From Pseudomonadota bacterium (GTDB taxonomy: Bacteria > Pseudomonadota > Alphaproteobacteria > Rhizobiales > Methylopilaceae): 36,489 nucleotides of DNA. The notes beneath the pieces were generated by a model. The model was not told the origin of the DNA. It did no database searches and was given only the letters and a program-made list of their open reading frames with translations. The position numbers were made by a program, and so were the translations under genes. Below, piece by piece: positions 8,993-16,421 of this stretch. Position 1 is the stretch's first letter, and every line of letters starts with the position of its first letter. The stretch lies in contig JAEZCD010000242.1 of NCBI GenBank assembly GCA_023430145.1, positions 1 to 36,489 of the forward strand. Direction: 5' to 3'.

Positions 8993-10746
8993 TCCGCTGC
9001 TTGGAGTAGCTGCTCGGCGCGTCCGGCCACCGCCTCGCGGCGCCGGCGCTTGATGTCGTCGAGGAGAGCAGGGTCCGGGTCGGCGCCGCCCTCGTAGGCC
9101 TCGAGGAAGTCGAGCAGCTCGCCGCGGTAGGCGTAGTAGTCCGGGTGGGCCAGAAGCGCCTTGCGCGAGCGCGGCCGCGGCAGGTCGACCTCCATGATGC
9201 TGCCGATCCGGGCGTTGGGGCCGTTCGACATCATCACCACCCGGTCGGCGAGCAGGATCGCCTCGTCGACGTCGTGGGTGACGCAGATCGCCGTCACCTG
9301 GGTGCGCTTCCAGACGTCCATGAGGACGTCCTGCAGCTCCCAGCGGGTGAGCGAGTCGAGCATGCCGAACGGCTCGTCGAGGAGCAGCAGCTTCGGCGAC
9401 AGCGAGAAGGCGCGGGCGATGCCGACGCGCTGCTTCATGCCGTTCGACAGCTCGGCGGCGAGCTTATGCATGGTATCGCCGAGACCGACGCGGTGCAGGT
9501 AGTACTCGACGATCTCGCGCCGCTCGGCCGGGCTCGCGTCCGGATAGACGCGGTCGACGCCGAGCGCGACGTTCTCGCGCGCCGTCAGCCAGGGCATCAG
9601 CGAGGGCGCCTGGAAGACGACGGCGCGGTCGGGGCCGGCGTCGACGACCTCCCTGCCGTCGAGGACGATGCCGCCGCCGGAGATGTCGGCGAGGCCGGCG
9701 ACCATGGACAGCACGGTCGACTTTCCGCAGCCGGAGTGGCCGATCAGGGTGATGAACTCGCCCTTCTTCATCTTGAGATCGAAGCCGTCGACCACGGTCA
9801 GCGGCCCCTTCGGCGTCGGATAGACTTTGCGCACGTCGTAGAACTCGACGTAGCGGCTCTCGATCGGCGACTGCGCCGCGCGCAGATAGGCTTCGGGCGG
9901 GCCGCTCTTCTGGGTGATCGGAACGACGTTGGGCAGGCGGACGCCGCTCGCGGTTTCGGCGCCGGCGCCGCGGGCGGCGCCCACATCCATCAGGTACTGC
10001 GTGACCTCGGCACGCAGGCGGATGAAGGCCGGGTCGGAGTTCACCTCGCTGCGGTCGCGCGGTCGCGGCAGGTCGACCGCGAAGGAAGGGCCGAGCGTCG
10101 CGTTCGGCCCCGGCGTCAAGGGAACGATGCGGTCGGCGAGCAGGATCGCCTCGTCGACGTCGTTTGTGATCAGGAGAATCGTCTTCTTCTCCCGCGCCGA
10201 GATCGCCGCCAGCTCGTCCTGCAGCTTGGCGCGGGTGAGCGCATCGAGCGCGGACAGCGGCTCGTCGAGGAGGAGAATCTTCGGCCGGGTGGCGAGCGCG
10301 CGGGCGACGGCGACGCGCTGGCGCATGCCGCCCGAAAGCTCCGCCGGCCGGCGGTCGGCGGCGTGCGAGAGCCCCACCATGGCGATGTATTCGCGGGTGA
10401 TGGCGTCGCGCTCCGCCCTTGGCTTTTCGCGGAAGACCTGATCGACCGCGAGGGCGACATTGCCCTGCACGGTCAGCCACGGCATCAGCGAATAGGACTG
10501 GAAGACGACGCCGCGGTCCGGGCCGGGGCCGGCGATCGGCTCGCCGGCGACCGCGATGGTCCCCTCGTCCGGCGCGAGGAGGCCGGCGATCGCCGAGATC
10601 AGCGTCGTCTTGCCGGAGCCCGAATAGCCGACGATGGCGAGGAACTCGCCCTCCTCGACCGAAAGGTCGACGCCGGCGAGCACCTGCGTGCGCCTCGCGC
10701 CTTCGCCATAGCTCTTGGCGAGGCCGGCGATCTCGACGAATGCCAT
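8989..10746 (-). CDS. Nitrate ABC transporter ATP-binding protein, tandem fused ATPases (NrtC/NrtD type)
   Basis: A 585-residue protein with two ABC ATPase domains joined end to end, so one chain supplies both ATPases for the NrtB permease. Domain 1 (about 1-260) has Walker A GYSGSGKT, signature LSGGMRQR and Walker B ILLLDEPLSALD, but its H-loop reads LLITNDVDEA with Asn where His is usual. Domain 2 (about 300-560) has GHSGCGKS and LLLLDEPFGMLD with a normal VTHDVDEA H-loop, but its signature is LSNGMKQR. It differs from cyanobacterial NrtC, which carries a solute-binding-like C-terminus: both halves here are ATPases. The gene starts 9 bases after nrtB and ends overlapping nirB. Cyanate or bicarbonate transport is the family alternative, but the neighbours favour nitrate/nitrite. 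Confidence 0.9.
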   Translation of the reverse strand: MAFVEIAGLAKSYGEGARRTQVLAGVDLSVEEGEFLAIVGYSGSGKTTLISAIAGLLAPDEGTIAVAGEPIAGPGPDRGVVFQSYSLMPWLTVQGNVALAVDQVFREKPRAERDAITREYIAMVGLSHAADRRPAELSGGMRQRVAVARALATRPKILLLDEPLSALDALTRAKLQDELAAISAREKKTILLITNDVDEAILLADRIVPLTPGPNATLGPSFAVDLPRPRDRSEVNSDPAFIRLRAEVTQYLMDVGAARGAGAETASGVRLPNVVPITQKSGPPEAYLRAAQSPIESRYVEFYDVRKVYPTPKGPLTVVDGFDLKMKKGEFITLIGHSGCGKSTVLSMVAGLADISGGGIVLDGREVVDAGPDRAVVFQAPSLMPWLTARENVALGVDRVYPDASPAERREIVEYYLHRVGLGDTMHKLAAELSNGMKQRVGIARAFSLSPKLLLLDEPFGMLDSLTRWELQDVLMDVWKRTQVTAICVTHDVDEAILLADRVVMMSNGPNARIGSIMEVDLPRPRSRKALLAHPDYYAYRGELLDFLEAYEGGADPDPALLDDIKRRRREAVAGRAEQLLQAAE

Positions 10747-10755
10747 GCCGAGCCC

Positions 10756-11835
10756 CTAGCGGTTCGCCGAGAAGGTGAAGGCCGACTGCAACACTTGCAT
10801 GATGCGGTCGAGCAGGAAGCCGATCAGGCCGATGGTCAGCACGGCGACCATGATGCGGGCGAGCGAGGACGAGGAGCCGTTCTGGAACTCGTCCCAGACG
10901 AATTTTCCGAGGCCCGGGTTCTGCGCCAGCATCTCGGCCGCGATCAGCACCATCCAGCCGACGCCGAGCGAGAGGCGTAGACCGGTGAAGATCAGCGGCA
11001 GCGCCGACGGCAGCACGATCTTGCGGATGGTGGTCGCGGTCGAGAGCTGCAGCACCCGGCCGACATTGACGAGGTCCTTGTCGATCGAGGAGACGCCGAG
11101 CGCGGTGTTGATCAGCGTCGGCCAGAGCGAGCACAGGGTGACCGTGATCGCCGAGATGACGAGCGACTTCGGCAGCGCCTCGGAAGGATCGAGATAGACG
11201 GCCGAGACGACCATGGTGACGATCGGCAGCCAGGCGAGCGGGGAGACCGGCTTGAAGATCTGGATCAGCGGATTGATCGCGCCGTTGAACGACTTCGACA
11301 GGCCCGAGGCGATGCCGAGCGGGACGGCGATGAGGGTCGCGATCAGGAAGCCGAAGCCGACCGTCTTCAGCGAGGTGAGGATCTGGTCGATGTAGGTGGG
11401 CTTGCCGGTGTAGGCGCGCACCTTCGCCCGGTCGCCCTTGCCCTCGGCGACGAGCTTGGCGTTGCGCTCGTCCTGGCGGGCGTAGAACTCGGCTTCCTTC
11501 TCCCGTTCCGCCCTGTGATCGGCGAGGAGGTTGAGCGCCTGCTCCCAGACCTGCGCCGGGCCGGGGATGGCGCCGAGCGATGTCTGCACCTGCGGGGCGA
11601 GCAATCCCCAGGCGAGGAGAAAGCCCGCGATACCGATCAGCGGGATGACCAGCACCCGTTTCAGCTCGCCGAGCTGCTCGCCGAGACTGTCGCCGGCGGC
11701 GATCCTGAGAAGCGGCACCAGCCAGGCGAAGCCGAGCGCGTCGAGCCATTTCGCGGCGCCATTGATGCGCGCGAGGGTCCGTGCCCTGCGCTCGCGCGGC
11801 ACCGCCGCAGTGATCGTGTCGGTCGCATTGCTCAT
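10756..11835 (-). CDS. nrtB: Nitrate ABC transporter permease NrtB
   Basis: A 359-residue inner-membrane permease of the nitrate/taurine/cyanate class. It has an N-terminal membrane segment (LVIPLIGIAGFLLAWGLL), a polar insert of about 60 residues rich in Glu/Lys/Arg, and then a core of membrane helices. The core includes the cytoplasmic EAA-type loop (VGRVLQLSTATTIRKIVLPSALPLIFTGLRLSLG) that docks on the ATPases. The polar insert between the first helix and the core is characteristic of the proteobacterial nitrate branch. ATG 11835 (MSNATDT) is chosen because an upstream extension reads as low-complexity Arg/Ser with no ribosome site. It is separated from nrtA by 73 bases holding a strong hairpin and followed directly by nrtCD. 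Confidence 0.92.
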   Translation of the reverse strand: MSNATDTITAAVPRERRARTLARINGAAKWLDALGFAWLVPLLRIAAGDSLGEQLGELKRVLVIPLIGIAGFLLAWGLLAPQVQTSLGAIPGPAQVWEQALNLLADHRAEREKEAEFYARQDERNAKLVAEGKGDRAKVRAYTGKPTYIDQILTSLKTVGFGFLIATLIAVPLGIASGLSKSFNGAINPLIQIFKPVSPLAWLPIVTMVVSAVYLDPSEALPKSLVISAITVTLCSLWPTLINTALGVSSIDKDLVNVGRVLQLSTATTIRKIVLPSALPLIFTGLRLSLGVGWMVLIAAEMLAQNPGLGKFVWDEFQNGSSSSLARIMVAVLTIGLIGFLLDRIMQVLQSAFTFSANR

Positions 11836-11870
11836 CGGAAAGGGTGTCCTGGCGTTGAGTGCTGGTCGAT

Positions 11871-11891
11871 GCGGGGACGAGCCGTCCCCGC
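11871..11891 (-). terminator. Intercistronic hairpin between nrtA and nrtB
   Basis: GCGGGGACG-AGC-CGTCCCCGC is a perfect 9-bp stem with a 3-base loop in the gap between the binding-protein gene and the permease gene. There is no T-run after it, so it is more likely an mRNA-stabilising or attenuating stem than a full terminator. Such hairpins often follow binding-protein genes, which are needed in excess over the membrane subunits. Confidence 0.6.
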
Positions 11892-11908
11892 CGCGCGCAG
11901 GAGCGGCG

Positions 11909-13312
11909 TCAGCCGCCGACGACCTCGTTGCCCGCCACGGTCTGCGTGCCCTTGAGACCGATCGGCAGGCTGTCGAGGTAGCTGTTGGGCTTGCGGCCGT
12001 CATAGGTGACGCCGTCGATGAAGTCGGCGGTCGGATCGCGATAGCCGTCCGTCTTCCAGGGGAAGTCGCCCTCCTTGGCGAAACCTTCATCGACCAGCAT
12101 GCGGGCCGCCTTCAGGTAGATGTCGGGGCGATAGACCTTTGCCGCGGTCTCGGCGTACCAGGCGTCGGGCTTGCCTGCCGGAATCTGGCCCCAGCGGCGC
12201 ATCTGCGTCAGGTACCAGACGGCATCGGAGTAATAGGGATAGGTCGCGAAGTAGCGGAAGAAGACGTTGAAGTCGGGAACCTCGCGCTTGTCGCCCTTCT
12301 CGTATTCGAAGGTGCCGGTCATGGAGTTGGCGATGACCTCCTTGTCGGCGCCGACATATTCGGAGCGCGACAGGATCTCGACCGCCTTCATGCGGTTGGC
12401 GTTATTGTTCTCGTCAAGCCAGATGGCGGCGCGGATCAGCGCCTTGGTCAAGGCCAGCGTCGTGTTCGGGTACTTCTCGGCGAACTCCTTGGTGATGCCG
12501 AACACCTTCTCCGGATTGTTCTTCCAGATCTCGTAGTCGGTGATCACCGGGACGCCGATGCCCTTGAACACGGCGGCCTGGTTCCACGGCTCGCCGACGC
12601 AGTAGCCGTTGATCGTCCCGGCCTCGAGCGTCGCCGGCATCTGCGGCGGCGGCGTCACCGACAACAGCGCGTCGGCCTTGATCTGGCCGGAGACGTCGGT
12701 CGGCGAGTAGTAGCCGGGATTGATGCCGCCGGCGGCGAGCCAGTAGCGCAGCTCGTAATTGTGCGTGGAGACCGGGAAGACCATTCCCATCTTGAAGGAC
12801 TTGCCGGCGGCCCGGAACTTGTCGATCACCGGCTTCAGGGCGTCGGCCTTGATCGGATGCACCGGCTTGCCGTCCTTCATGGGGACGTGCGGCTTCATCA
12901 GCTCCCAGACCTCGTTGGAGACGGTGATGCCGTTGCCGTTGAGGTCCATGGAGAAGGGCGTGACGAGCTCGGCCTTGGTGCCGAAGCCGATGGTGGCGGC
13001 GAGCGGCTGGCCGGCGAGCATGTGCGCGCCGTCGAGCTCGCCGGTGATCACGCGGTCGAGCAGGACCTTCCAGTTCGCCTGCGGCTCGAGCGTGACGTAG
13101 AGGCCCTCGTCCTCGAAATAGCCGAGCTCCTTGGCGATCGCGAGCGGCGCCATGTCGGTGAGCTTGATGAAGCCGAGCTTCAGCTCGTCCTTCTCGACGT
13201 CCAGCATCTCGGCGCGCGCCGGGACCGCGGTCACGGCAAGAAGAATGCCGGCGAGGCCGGTGGCGAGCACCGCGCGACGGCGTAGGCCTGCAGTTTCGAT
13301 CAGTTTGGTCAT
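11909..13312 (-). CDS. nrtA: Nitrate-binding periplasmic protein NrtA
   Basis: A 467-residue substrate-binding protein of the NrtA/CmpA family. The N-terminus has a run of three arginines before a hydrophobic stretch (GLRRRAVLATGLAGILLAV) ending at PARAEM, consistent with export, possibly by the Tat route. The mature protein shows family hallmarks: LKLGFIKLTDMAPLAIAKELGYFEDEGL at the start, STHNYELRYWLAAGG and GYCVGEPWN in the middle, and PDIYLKAARML late. It shares these hallmarks with NasS upstream, which lacks a signal peptide; the two are paralogues split between transport and sensing. ATG 13312 has GGGATCGAG upstream. The long leader before it carries the regulatory RNA described separately. 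Confidence 0.94.
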   Translation of the reverse strand: MTKLIETAGLRRRAVLATGLAGILLAVTAVPARAEMLDVEKDELKLGFIKLTDMAPLAIAKELGYFEDEGLYVTLEPQANWKVLLDRVITGELDGAHMLAGQPLAATIGFGTKAELVTPFSMDLNGNGITVSNEVWELMKPHVPMKDGKPVHPIKADALKPVIDKFRAAGKSFKMGMVFPVSTHNYELRYWLAAGGINPGYYSPTDVSGQIKADALLSVTPPPQMPATLEAGTINGYCVGEPWNQAAVFKGIGVPVITDYEIWKNNPEKVFGITKEFAEKYPNTTLALTKALIRAAIWLDENNNANRMKAVEILSRSEYVGADKEVIANSMTGTFEYEKGDKREVPDFNVFFRYFATYPYYSDAVWYLTQMRRWGQIPAGKPDAWYAETAAKVYRPDIYLKAARMLVDEGFAKEGDFPWKTDGYRDPTADFIDGVTYDGRKPNSYLDSLPIGLKGTQTVAGNEVVGG

Positions 13313-13353
13313 CGCTCGATCCCGGTTGGCGCGCGGCTCTCGCGGCGCGGTCG

Positions 13354-13431
13354 AAAACAAAAAAGCCGCAGGTCAGGGTTCTCCGCGTCCCGGTCGTCGG
13401 GGGCGCGCGATGAATCCTGATCAGCGGCTTT
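13354..13431 (-). terminator. Leader terminator upstream of nrtA (target of antitermination)
   Basis: Read on the minus strand, AAAGCCGC-TGA-TCAGG (13416-13431) pairs with CCTGA-CCT-GCGGCTTT (13362-13377): an 8-bp stem, a 3x3 internal loop and a 5-bp stem, with a GC-rich apical arm. It is followed at once by a T-run (TTTTTT at 13359-13364, G, then TTTT to 13354). This is a textbook Rho-independent terminator lying inside the untranslated leader, about 40 bases before the nrtA start. It makes sense only if something overrides it; NasT, encoded just upstream, is the obvious candidate. Confidence 0.85.
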
Positions 13432-13440
13432 GCCTGGGGG

Positions 13441-13481
13441 GACGCCCGCCATTGGACGTCGATGGTGTGGCCTCGTCGGCC
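13441..13481 (-). promoter_or_regulatory. ANTAR-type RNA hairpins in the nrtA leader
   Basis: On the minus strand two hairpins precede the terminator. The second (13441-13460) is GACGTCC-AATGGC-GGGCGTC: a 7-bp stem with a six-base loop having A at position 1 and G at position 4, the loop signature recognised by ANTAR antiterminators such as NasT/NasR. The first (13469-13481) is GGCC-GACGA-GGCC, with a 5-base loop, so it does not match the hexaloop rule exactly and may be read in an alternative pairing. The order hairpin 1, hairpin 2, terminator is the known layout for NasT control. Confidence 0.7.
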
Positions 13482-13493
13482 TATGGATAAGAA

Positions 13494-13510
13494 AGCACGA
13501 TGCGTGCCAA
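13494..13510 (-). promoter_or_regulatory. Sigma-54 promoter for the nrtA operon
   Basis: On the minus strand TTGGCACGCATCGTGCT matches the RpoN consensus YTGGCACGRNNNTTGCW at nearly every position, with GG and GC separated by exactly 10 bases. The predicted start is near 13483, directly before the first leader hairpin, which fits well. It implies NtrC-type control by nitrogen status. I could not find a convincing NtrC enhancer palindrome further upstream. Confidence 0.75.
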
Positions 13511-13638
13511 ACCGCGCGAAACCTGGAACTGCAATGATTTCAATGCGCCGCGCGTGCCGCGTCGGGTTACCGACGGCGCGGGCGATCAATCGCTAGCCAG
13601 AGGGCCGCATCGATGCCTAGCGCTTGCGCAGGCCGTGC

Positions 13639-13727
13639 CGTCATTGCGAGGAGCAAAGCGACGAAGCAATCCAGCCTTCGGGCGGTGCAGAATGATCTGG
13701 ATTGCTTCGCTGCGCTCGCAATTGCGG
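13639..13727. repeat. Palindromic intergenic repeat, copy A
   Basis: A long imperfect inverted repeat: CGTCATTGCGAGGAGC... with CGAAGCAATCCAG on the left arm and CTGGATTGCTTCG...CTCGCAAT on the right. Related copies lie at 19329-19416 and 25188-25275. This copy has a decayed right end (CAATTGCGG instead of CAATGACG). It lies between the nasS stop and the nrtA promoter, and so could act as a transcript-end stem for nasTS. Confidence 0.8.
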
Positions 13728-13742
13728 CGGGCTACGATGCGC

Positions 13743-14957
13743 CTACCCTCTTCCCTGTCCGGCGATGTAGGCGTCGAGCTCGTCCGGATCGAACCGGCCG
13801 CCGTCGAAGAAGCCGTCCGGCCCGAGCACGAGGCCCGAGCCGCTCGCGCCGACCGGCGTCGCCCGTTCGAGCGCGCCCTCGACCTTGGCGCTGGCGCCCG
13901 GCATGGCGATGCCGAGCGGCCGCAGCGCGGCGCGGTAGATGTCGGGCCGATAGGTCTCGCGGGCGATCGTCGCCCGCGCCGCATCGTGCTCGATCTGCCC
14001 CCAGCGGACCATCTGCGAGTAGAACCAGGCCGCGTGGCTCTTCCACGGGAAGGTCGCGGCCTTCGCCTGCGGGACGAAGAAGTCCTCCACATGCACCATG
14101 CACCCGCCGCCGACCAGGATGTCGCCCGAGAGCGCCGGCAGCATCCACTCCGCCGGCCGGTCGACATAGGCCGGCCCGCCGAGCAGTGCCGCCAGATCCT
14201 CCCGGTTGGCCGGATCGGCACACCAGGCGGCGGCGCGATAGAGCGCGCGCAGCAGGGCAGCCAGCGCATCCGGATGCCGCTCGGCCCAGCGTGCCTGCGC
14301 GCCGAGCACCTTTTCCGGGCTCGAGCGCCAGATCGCCGCCTTCACAGTGGCGATGCGGCCGTGGCCGAGCATCACGGCCGCCGTGTTCCAGGGCTCCCCG
14401 ACGCAGCAGCCGTCGATGGTGCCGGCGCCGAGCGCATCGGCCATCAAGGGCGGCGGCAGAATGACGATCTCGACGTCGCGGTCCGGGTCGATGCCGCAGG
14501 CGGCGAGCCAGTAGCGCAGCTCGTAATTGTGCCCCGAATGCGGGTGGACGACGGCGAGCCGCGGCCGCAGCTCCCCGGCGGCGAGAGCGCGCCGCAACGC
14601 CGCGCCCGCTCCGGCGGCGTCGAGATCGGGCCGCGCCCCCTCCCCCGCCATCCGCTCCCAGAGCGGGTTAGAGACCGTCACCGCATTGCCGCCGAGGCCG
14701 AGCGCCATCGGGGCGATCGTCCGCGAGGCGAGCGGGGTGAGGCCGAGATTGCACGCGATCGGCATCGGCGCCAGCATGTGCGCGACCTGGAAATGGCCGA
14801 CCGCGAGCCGGTCGCGGATGTTCGCCCAGGAGGTCTCGCGCACCAGCGTCAGCGCAACACCCTCGGCCTCGGCAAAGCCGCGCTCCTTGGCCGCGACGAG
14901 GAGCGCGCTGTCGAGCAGCGGCATGATTCCGGCGGTGATCTCGTGCCGATCGCTCAT
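13743..14957 (-). CDS. nasS: Nitrate sensor NasS (NrtA-like, cytoplasmic)
   Basis: A 404-residue member of the NrtA/CmpA binding-protein family without a signal peptide: it begins MSDRHEITAGIMPLLDSALL, directly in the folded domain. It retains the family ligand-site segments SGHNYELRYWLAACG and GCCVGEPWN. In characterised alphaproteobacteria and Azotobacter, NasS binds NasT when nitrate is absent and releases it when nitrate or nitrite binds, freeing NasT for antitermination. Its start overlaps the nasT stop as ATGA, matching the tight stoichiometry of the pair. A plain uptake binding protein is unlikely because the export signal is missing. Confidence 0.9.
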   Translation of the reverse strand: MSDRHEITAGIMPLLDSALLVAAKERGFAEAEGVALTLVRETSWANIRDRLAVGHFQVAHMLAPMPIACNLGLTPLASRTIAPMALGLGGNAVTVSNPLWERMAGEGARPDLDAAGAGAALRRALAAGELRPRLAVVHPHSGHNYELRYWLAACGIDPDRDVEIVILPPPLMADALGAGTIDGCCVGEPWNTAAVMLGHGRIATVKAAIWRSSPEKVLGAQARWAERHPDALAALLRALYRAAAWCADPANREDLAALLGGPAYVDRPAEWMLPALSGDILVGGGCMVHVEDFFVPQAKAATFPWKSHAAWFYSQMVRWGQIEHDAARATIARETYRPDIYRAALRPLGIAMPGASAKVEGALERATPVGASGSGLVLGPDGFFDGGRFDPDELDAYIAGQGRG

Positions 14958-15556
14958 GCGCCGCCTCCGGGGTCGAGCAGGCCGGCCGCGGTGACGAGGC
15001 TCTGGGCGATCTCGGCGAGCTTGCGGTTCTGGTTCATCGCCGTCTTGCGCAGGAGGGCATAGGCGTCCTCCTCGGAAAGCCCGCGCGACTTCATGAGGAT
15101 TCCCTTGGCGCGCTCGACGACTTTGCGGCTTTCGAGCTCCCCGCGTGCCTCCTCGAGCTCGCGCGTGAGCCGCGAATAGGCGTTGAAGCGGCTCACCGCC
15201 ATGTCGAGGATCGGCTTCACCCGCTCCTGCTTCAGCCCGTCCACGACATAGGCCGAGACGCCGGCATCGACCGCCGCCTCGATCGAGGCGAGATCGGAGC
15301 GGTCGACGAACATGGCGATCGGCCGCTTCACCGCGCGCGAGAGCTGGAACATGTTCTCCAGCACGTCGCGGTTGGGATTGCCGAGATCGATGACGATGAC
15401 GTCGGGATTGGTCTCGGCGATGCGCCGGGCGATGCCGACGATGTCGTGCACGACCGTGACGTGCGTGTGGCCGGCCTCGCGCAGCCCGGCCTCGATGATC
15501 GATGCCCGAATGCGGTTCTCGTCGATGACGAGGACGGCGAGGGCGGGCTGTTTCAT
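14954..15556 (-). CDS. nasT: Nitrate-responsive antiterminator NasT (ANTAR)
   Basis: A 200-residue protein with an N-terminal receiver-like domain (VLVIDENRIRASIIEAGL, then VIVIDLGNPNRD) and a C-terminal ANTAR RNA-binding domain, about residues 125-185. The ANTAR domain shows ELESRKVVERAKGILMKSRGLSEEDAYALLRKTAM, the canonical three-helix signature. It is expected to bind the hexaloop hairpin in the nrtA leader and prevent termination when NasS has released it. ATG 15556 is preferred over a GTG six codons upstream, which has no ribosome site. It is the first gene of the nasT-nasS pair and diverges from the Tyr/Gly-rich protein gene. Confidence 0.92.
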   Translation of the reverse strand: MKQPALAVLVIDENRIRASIIEAGLREAGHTHVTVVHDIVGIARRIAETNPDVIVIDLGNPNRDVLENMFQLSRAVKRPIAMFVDRSDLASIEAAVDAGVSAYVVDGLKQERVKPILDMAVSRFNAYSRLTRELEEARGELESRKVVERAKGILMKSRGLSEEDAYALLRKTAMNQNRKLAEIAQSLVTAAGLLDPGGGA

Positions 15557-15708
15557 GCCCACATCTTCGCGCACGACGCCGCGCGGGGGAATGCGGCGAA
15601 TGCGAGCGGGCGGACGGTGGGACGCGGGCCGCGCTCCCTCCCCCCTCGGCCCATCGAGGCGAGAGAGCGGCCCGGAGCTGCGAAAGGTGTCCCGGCCGGC
15701 ACACTTGG

Positions 15709-15745
15709 TGAACGGCAGATGAACGGCGCATTCAGCCGCAATTCA
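15709..15745. promoter_or_regulatory. Four half-sites phased by 11 bp between nasT and the Tyr/Gly-rich gene
   Basis: TGAA begins at 15709 and 15720, and TTCA begins at 15731 and 15742: four half-sites each exactly 11 bases apart, two in each orientation, forming a symmetric element (TGAACGG x2 facing TTCAGCC/TTCAACC). One helical turn between direct repeats is the typical geometry for OmpR/PhoB-family dimers. It lies about 70 bases before the small gene at 15814 and 150 bases before nasT on the other strand. Confidence 0.5.
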
Positions 15746-15813
15746 ACCAGGCCGGATCGAGATGAGGTCGGTGCGATCTTGCGGGGGCGTAGACCCAGAC
15801 GCAGGAGAGTGGA

Positions 15814-16080
15814 ATGTCCAAGCTCGCAATTGCCGCCGCGGCCGCGATCGCCCTCGGCGGCGTTGCCCTGATCCCGACGACCGCATCGGCGACCTATTAC
15901 GGCTACGGCTACGGCGGCGGCTACTATGGCTATGGCGGCGGCTATGGCTACGGCTACCGATCCTATCGTCCGCGCTACTACGGCTACTACGGCTACAGGC
16001 CGCGCTACTACGGCAACTACGGCTATCGGCCGCGCTACTATGGCCACCGCGGCTATTACGGTCGGGGCTGGCGCTACTGA
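15814..16080 (+). CDS. Small secreted Tyr/Gly-rich repeat protein
   Basis: An 88-residue protein with a clear signal peptide (MSKLAIAAAAAIALGGVALIP...ASA). The mature part is almost only Gly, Tyr, Arg and Pro. After a GY-rich run it has three copies of a 10-residue repeat, YRPRYYG followed by YYG, NYG or HRG. Such proteins are common in Rhizobiales and are thought to sit in the envelope or matrix; no enzymatic role is suggested. A strong ribosome site (AGGAGAG) precedes the ATG, a phased regulatory element lies upstream and a strong hairpin follows, so it looks like a single-gene unit that may be highly expressed. Confidence 0.8.
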   Translation: MSKLAIAAAAAIALGGVALIPTTASATYYGYGYGGGYYGYGGGYGYGYRSYRPRYYGYYGYRPRYYGNYGYRPRYYGHRGYYGRGWRY

Positions 16081-16106
16081 GCCTGCCGTCGCGGACCGCG
16101 CCCTCC

Positions 16107-16136
16107 GAGCGTCCCCGGTGAAAGCGGGGGACGCTC
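16107..16136 (+). terminator. Hairpin after the Tyr/Gly-rich gene
   Basis: GAGCGTCCCC (16107-16116) pairs fully with GGGGACGCTC (16127-16136), a 10-bp stem 26 bases after the stop codon. It is followed by TCTCTCAC rather than a T-run, so termination is probable but not certain. Confidence 0.6.
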
Positions 16137-16421
16137 TCTCTCACTCCAAAGTCGGCGCACGGCCCGATGGCCGATTGCACTGCTCGCTCTCGCGAAAGCG
16201 GGAAGGAGCGGGATTGCACGCTCCTCGGCATGGCCCGGCTCGACCAGGCCGGCCGTCCGTACGTCCGGGACGGACCAAGATGGGTGCCCTCTCGAGGCGG
16301 GGGGCGATCGATCGGCGTGGCATCGCCCGGTCCGCCCCTCAGCCGCGGAATGCACGGACGCAGGTGCCCGTGCGGCATCGGCGCATTTGCAAGCGCGGCG
16401 CGCCCCTCTAGCATCGGTGCG
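16137..16421. other. Gene-free interval before the DUF482 gene
   Basis: No gene is supported here. The only structure I see is the short inverted repeat GTCCG...CGGAC around 16255-16277 and a purine-rich stretch near 16190-16215 (GAAAGCGGGAAGGAGCGGG) that resembles other intergenic repeat arms in Rhizobiales genomes. I see no clear promoter. Confidence 0.3.

Noticed and set aside
6581..9097. 838-codon plus-strand open frame opposite nirB
   Set aside because: Antisense shadow; repetitive Asp/Glu/Arg/His composition with no start context, while NirB is complete on the minus strand.
13511..13640. NtrC or IHF binding sites upstream of the sigma-54 promoter
   Set aside because: ATCAATCGCTAG near 13586 is a poor IHF match, and no TGCACY-N5-RGTGCA palindrome was seen; evidence is too weak to list.
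13639..13727. CRISPR-like repeat
   Set aside because: The three related copies are kilobases apart, single and palindromic; there is no regular repeat-spacer array and no cas gene.
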